NCBI RefSeq assembly: GCF_029227915.1
Contig: NC_079884.1
Span: forward strand, 12,524,001 to 12,588,000
From: Hydractinia symbiolongicarpus
Lineage: Eukaryota; Cnidaria; Hydrozoa; Anthoathecata; Hydractiniidae
Direction: 5' to 3'
Length of the DNA stretch: 64,000 nucleotides
In this document: positions 59,027 through 64,000 of the stretch, piece by piece
Numbering within the stretch: the stretch's first letter is position 1
How the letters are laid out: each line of letters opens with the position of its first letter
Made by a program: the position numbers and the translations under genes
The notes under the pieces: model-generated
Databases searched by the model: none
What the model was told of the DNA's origin: nothing
The model's input: the letters and a program-made list of their open reading frames with translations, nothing else

Positions 59027-60159
59027 GATCCTTACAAAACATTGGAAAAACGCATTGTAAACGATGTAGAGAGGGTGCTAATGTCCTTGCCACCACGTCT
59101 TGGTTGCCTAGGAATAAAAATTCTTAAAAATATTTCCGACCAAGGAGGTTTTTAAAAACTTTATAAAACCTCCTTGTTTCGACACAGAATACGAGAATTC
59201 TCGGAAAATAACGACGGAGCTCGTAAATACGTTTCTCAGACAAGACGAAAATGCGAACGAGATCAGCAAAACGAAAGCCCAAATAAAGTCTGAGAGAAAT
59301 AAAAGCTATCTAAACATTCTACAAGGACTGTTGTCTCAAATGGATGAAATTGCTAAGAGGCGGAACGAAGCAAATCAGGAAACGGGTGCGTCAAACTGAT
59401 TGACGACTCTACCAATAAAAGAGAGTGGTTGCTACCTCACAAAGGATTAGTTTTTTGACGCATTGAGAATTTGATATAATTGGGAATTACCCTGATCACC
59501 ATTTGAATGTGTATGTGGCTCAAAGTATAATCTCGCTCATCCGTTATCCTGAAAAAAAGTTGGGTTTGTCACACAACGTCATAATGAAGTTCGGGATATA
59601 ACTGCTCAGCTTTTAAAAGAAGTATGTAAAGACGTACGAATTGAACCGATGTTTGCTCCACTACAAAATGAACGCTTCGACCAGAAAAGTGCGATCACAT
59701 CCAATGAATCTCGATTAGATGTAAGCGCACTTGGTTTCTGGATTCCTGGCCAACGGGTATTCTGCGATGTCAGGGTCTTTGATCTTAACGCCCAGAGGTA
59801 CAAGAACACAGAAATCAAACGCTGCTTTGAAAGGAGTCAGCAAGAAAACAAAAGGTCATACAACGAAAGGGTTTTGCAGGTTGAAAATGGTTCTTTTACG
59901 CCCTTGGTTTTTTCTACACACGGTGGGTTAGGGAGAGAAAGCAAGAGGTTCTATCAACGTCTTGCCGAGTTGATAGCAGACTTGTGGTATACCAACGTCT
60001 ATCACTATGACGTTTGTCAGAATAAAAATTTGCTTTTCGCTACTCCGATCGACGTTGCTATGCCTGCGTGGATCTAGATCATTGTGGCGGGATGTTGACA
60101 TATCTGATATCGACATGTCTTTGACCAACACACTATCGGAAATAAGGGAATTCCGATAG
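59027..60159 (+). pseudogene. Broken retroelement ORF (C-terminal part)
   Basis: Conceptual pieces in order: VNDVERVLMSLPPRLGCLGI (59069-59128), then after a stop and a small hairpin at about 59141-59176, FLRQDENANEIS, LTTLPIKESGCYLTKD, CVCGSKYNLAHPLS and an open 175-codon segment (59553-60077) with GFVTQRHNEVRD, LDVSALGFWIPGQRVFCDVR and VENGSFTPLVFSTHGGLGRE. Near 60000-60015 the frame shifts: another frame continues as SLLRSTLLCLRGSRSLWRDV to a stop at 60157-60159. This matches, from memory, the region after the reverse transcriptase of retroelement proteins repeated in cnidarian and fish genomes. Several stops plus the frameshift make it non-functional as a whole. Confidence 0.7.
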
Positions 60160-62689
60160 CCGAATTAGTACTATATATATTTTATATATTTTAAGCGGTG
60201 TATGAATTTTTAACGTATCAAGCCAAACACACAGATGATAGTGTAATTTTATAATAATGAGTTGAAAATAAATGTTAAAAAAAGGAGAAAACGTACTGAG
60301 TTTTGGCGGGAAATGCCTTAAATAGCTTAGGTAAAACTTGTTTAGGCATATGGAAAAATATATGTTACCATCACACAAACAATGGTTATCACTATAAAGA
60401 CAAAGGAGGCCAGAGTAAAATCGGATTAGCTTCAGATTGGCGGTTACCACATTCGAGGCGGCTTATAAGGTGTAGTTTACATAACTTGGAACTTTTACTT
60501 AGAAAACAGGTTGAATCTTTTAACTTTAAGTTATATTGAAAATAAGTTGGAATAGGATACAGAACCCCTGCAACCAAAATGCTCACCTTGATTTAAAGAT
60601 TTAAAAAAGACGAAGATGCGGATGAAATCGTAGCTATACGAAATCTACCGAACACTTGAACCGCTGTTTGCAACTAGCGAAAAAACGATCGTCATATTCT
60701 TTAATTCAAATGGATTCTACTCGTTTCTTAGAAGGGTGTTCCCAATCGCAAACTAATTCAAAGTAGTGGAAATTTCTAACCTTTACCTGTTAGCTATGCT
60801 AGGATGTATGACAGCAGAATACCTCAATTGCTTTTATTTTTTAACTCACCCTTTGACTAACCCTAACCCGAACTAATCTGGAGTTATAGGTAACTTCGAA
60901 ATTAGCATCTTTCTTAAAGTATAGGCTTAAATTATAGATTTCAAGCTACACATCGATCTTTCTAATGAGAGTTAATATGTCGGGGGCTTGTTACTACCAT
61001 AAACACAGACAGTTGACAATAGACAAGTAATGAACCCGCTCTTCCTCCGGAGCCGAACCAATACTGAGATTAAGAAAATAGGAAGAAAGATTAACTAGCT
61101 TAAAGGAAACGCTAACAACTATGTTAATAAAGAAAATCGAGAGACATTTTGGTGAAAAAAGTTAAAAAGTTAAAAACAAATAGGAAATCTTTGTTTATAA
61201 ATCACAACTTTGTTTCCAAAGCCTCTTTGATAAGGAAGACCTAGGACGAATCTAGATGGATCATTGCAGAGGTGAAATAAATAATTACTAGCGCTGCCTT
61301 AGGCTGTAGTTGCTATAGATACGTGCTTTTTGTCTTAGTTATCTCATTAATTGCCCAAGTGGCGACATTGATGTTAATGTGTTCCTGATTTGTGTAACAT
61401 TAATGACATCAAGGTAATTAATTAAAATTTGTGTTTTTAATTAGCTTGCGTTATTCTAATTAACAGCTAATTAGGTAGAGACCACAGATTATGTTCTCTC
61501 ACAACGGTATTGCAGAACTTAAGGCCATTTTTACGTCAATAATTTATAAGTTAGCCAGACACGACTTAAAAAGGGCATCTTCAAAAGAATGTACTTTGTA
61601 ATTTGCCATTCTCTGGACTCAGATATATCAAAACAGCTTAAAAGAAGCTCTGTGAACGAGATTGCAAGGCTGTAGGTTATGACAAAAGCGCTAACCTTAA
61701 TTACAGGATATTTTTTAAAAGAATTTAAGTTATGGAAATGAGATGGGAAATGACAATTTGTGTCCTTTTTCATAGGTTGTCTTAATCTTCTTTTATCATT
61801 TCAGAAGTATAGAAACTGTGAAGTAGTACCGTGACGTTCTCCATCTTTGTGGAAAGTAATATGATATCACAGAGATAAACAAGTCAACCCAAGCCATATC
61901 AATCTCTGCAAAGCGCTTACGTACACCGCGCTCTCCTCCCTATGAATGAATCCTCTGTTATTAACCTCGTCCTTGTGCATGTCTGACGTGGTATTTTGTA
62001 CAATTAAAGTTAGTAATAAAAAATTATCAATCCAAAGGATGTACATAACCACACAGCCAAAATTCACCAGCTCGGATTATTTTGTGACCCGAACTCTTCT
62101 ATTTAAAGTTCCATCCCTACGGACCAACAGATTTTGTGCCGGTAAGGTATGTTTTAACATTTAAATGAGCAAAGAGATTGGAAACTGGGGTTTATATTGA
62201 AAGTTTTGCAGTGAAATATTTTTCGGTCACACTATACCAGTTCACAACCTGGCCTCCAGGACTAATTTACGCAGTCAGCATGTAGAGTCCGTAGCTTAGT
62301 GGTTATAACTCTCGCACTTTGTGCTGGACATCAGGATTCAATTCCATTTAGCGGCGATTTAACATGGGCGAGTGAATGTTACCATAGCCCCGGGTTAACA
62401 CAAGCCATGTGAGGGAAATTGGGGAGGTGGCACACTGTGTGGGCCTTTGGATGTTGTAGGAAGTTGTCTAGTAAGCGCGTAGCATTATAAACTCTAGGAC
62501 TCTCCATCTAAGCCATAGTCCCTCCTGGAAATAATAGACAGGGTTTATCCCCCGATATTTGTGAGGCTAGCCATGTAAAATATGCACATCTGTCTATCTC
62601 TATATCGTAGGCATCAAAGAAATCTGGGGGTAAAGTTTACCAGTTTTTTAAATTATCAGAAAACATGAGTACGCAAGGCGTATGTATAA
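60160..62689. other. Intergenic with a SINE, no gene seen
   Basis: AT-rich sequence with short open frames only. A palindromic AATTAATT-rich patch lies at about 61415-61475. The SINE at 62283-62530 is listed separately. Confidence 0.5.
62283..62530 (+). mobile_element. tRNA-like SINE, copy 3
   Basis: GTAGCTTAGTGGTTATAACT is an A-box-like segment, GGATTCAATTCC (62334-62345) a B box. The body contains GCCATGTGAGGGAAATTGGG followed by AGGT, nearly identical to the copy at 48.0 kb. The head cannot fold as a functional tRNA with a paired acceptor stem as far as I can see. Confidence 0.7.
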
Positions 62690-62695
62690 TTTATT
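62690..62695 (-). terminator. AATAAA overlapping the stop codon of the coiled-coil gene
   Basis: On the minus strand the stop TAA (62691-62693) is part of an AATAAA hexamer (62690-62695). If used, the 3' UTR would be only a few tens of bases. Confidence 0.4.
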
Positions 62696-63862
62696 TTGTT
62701 GATAAAATAAAATTTTTTAGAAATTGTATTTCAGTTGACAACTTCTGCATAATTTCTTGAAGCTGTTCTTTCATGGATTTTATTTCACTTAGTTCGTGGC
62801 GTAATGATGAACGCTGGAAAATCCGCCATCTTTGATTTAACATATCTTCCGTTTCCTTGCTTTCGTCATCAAGAGATTCAATAACAGACGACAAATTCGA
62901 ATTTGTTCTATCCAATGCGATCAACATTGCTGTCTAAAGTAACATAAACAATAGATCAAGGATAAAATGTTTACACAGCCATATTTTTTTCACTTCGATA
63001 TGGCAGATATACATCAAAACAGACTCCTGGAAACGAAATCGCTACCAAGTACCGTGCAAGTCAATTAAATAAGTCTTTTTTAAAAACAAACAATGCAGTA
63101 TAAGAAAAATAACATTTGATGAACCTGGAAGTGATGTTAGGTCTTGATAAAGTGGGTGGCTGGGGTTAATAGAAGAGAGGAAATTATATTATGTCAACTG
63201 GTGTACATTCTCCCCAAAAAGTAAACCAAAAAGCTATATACTACTTGCATTCGGTTGTCAAAATCTCAAACCCTAACGGCTCTAAAAAATCTCTTTTGCG
63301 AATCATTGTTTGTTTAAAGACATACAAAATCTTTGAATGTCGCCCGTGTTAGTTTTACCTTGTAGGATTCAAATCTTTCTTGTGACTCTCTTATCATCTG
63401 CTTAGCTTCATCGGTAGCTGCTATGATCTGGGTGGCTTGCAATTTATGTTGTTTCTTTTTCCCCTTTAACTTTCTAAGAGTTTCTTTGAGTTCTTTCACA
63501 GCCTTCATTTTCCTATCTCTCTCCCAGTGTAACAATTTTACATTCCACGACGTATTTCCCCATCTTTTGTCTTCTACACTTGCTTTAGTTTGAATTCTTT
63601 TTCTTCGAAGGACTAAATTTCGAAATAATCGACTTTGTTTTTGAATTTTATTTAAAGCTGGTATATCAAGCAAAGGCTGTATCATATCTCGCTCACTTCT
63701 GACTGCTTGGACATTTTTTTCGCTTTTTTGTGGCTCTGTACGTGAAGAATCATTAAGTTGAATTTCTTCATATGGTCGTTCTTCAGCAAAAGCTAATTTT
63801 ACATCCACATCTCCGTCAAAGCAATGAGAGGAATAATCGACATATTCAAAACTCTCGTCCAT
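62691..63862 (-). CDS. Uncharacterised coiled-coil protein, 248 aa, two exons
   Basis: Exon 1 is 63359-63862 (168 codons, donor GTAAAA), exon 2 62691-62933 (80 codons plus stop, acceptor CTTTAG); the junction is phase 0 and the two frames join cleanly. Residues 1-60 are acidic (MDESFEYVDYSSHCFDGDVD) and polar. From about 75 onward the chain is charged and largely helical: basic LRRKRIQTKASVEDKRW, then heptad-like KAVKELKETLRKLKGKKKQ and, in exon 2, LRHELSEIKSMKEQLQEIM. No signal peptide, membrane segment or catalytic motif is visible. I do not recognise the family; a cytoskeletal, centrosomal or scaffolding role would be guesswork. Start chosen as the ATG at 63860-63862 (GCAATGG). Confidence 0.75.
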
Positions 63863-64000
63863 TGCTGTTTTTGAAAGTCGTTTTAATTATGGAGAAACAA
63901 TGTAAGGAAGGCATTACAATGTCACTATAAAGGTATCATCCCATTGCAGTGAGAATACGTAAAGGCTGGGTGTAAGGAGAAGTAAAAATATTGAAAAGCG
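63863..64000. other. Right edge: 5' flank of the coiled-coil gene
   Basis: 138 bp that should hold the 5' UTR or promoter of the minus-strand coiled-coil gene; no TATA box is evident. Confidence 0.4.

Noticed and set aside
1-64000. CRISPR arrays, bacterial operons or plasmid features
   Set aside because: The window is clearly intron-containing animal DNA; no regularly spaced identical repeats of CRISPR type occur.

Overview
The window is AT-rich, intron-dense animal DNA. Introns are short GT-AG introns, and the gene content looks like that of an early-branching metazoan: a fibrillar collagen built of 54-bp exons, Ku80, an RBBP9-type hydrolase and a Death-SEFIR adaptor. The collagen exon layout, the Death-SEFIR architecture, the degraded retroelement peptides and the short inverted-repeat elements ending in CCTCGTCCCCAGGG-like sequence together suggest a cnidarian, perhaps a hydrozoan. 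That placement is inference; no marker in the window fixes the taxon.

Layout, left to right. (1) 788-9119, minus: 17 coding exons of Ku80 (XRCC5), start codon present, C-terminal end off the left edge. (2) 10662-14566, minus: a five-exon, 333-residue adaptor with a Death domain followed by a SEFIR domain, i.e. an Act1/CIKS-like signalling protein. (3) 14567-25348: gene-poor DNA with repeat pairs, a degraded LINE (minus strand, about 19840-20480), a foldback element and several small inverted-repeat elements. (4) 25412-25966, plus: an intronless RBBP9-like serine hydrolase with its catalytic triad intact. (5) 26781-48698, plus: one 70-exon fibrillar procollagen gene of about 1491 residues with signal peptide, TSPN/laminin-G-like domain, short variable region, about 992-residue triple helix, telopeptide and COLFI C-propeptide. 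(6) 48699-53931: repeat-bearing intergenic DNA, including a 945-bp inverted-repeat element. (7) 53932-54432, minus: a 166-residue intronless ankyrin protein with a well-spaced TATA box and initiator. (8) 59027-60159, plus: a broken retroelement ORF. (9) 62691-63862, minus: a two-exon, 248-residue coiled-coil protein of unknown function. Three tRNA-like SINE copies lie at about 45.8, 47.9 and 62.3 kb.

The genes do not form one pathway: DNA end-joining (Ku80), innate/cytokine-type signalling (Death-SEFIR), a small hydrolase, extracellular matrix (collagen) and two small genes of uncertain role. The most noteworthy items are the Death-SEFIR adaptor, which parallels MyD88 (Death plus TIR), and the completely readable collagen gene, whose helix exons are almost all 54 or 45 bp but which carries three helix imperfections, a GC-AG intron, three successive 18-bp exons and a C-propeptide lacking one of the canonical cysteines. 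All splice sites were read by eye from reading-frame continuity and homology remembered from the families; no search or alignment was run.
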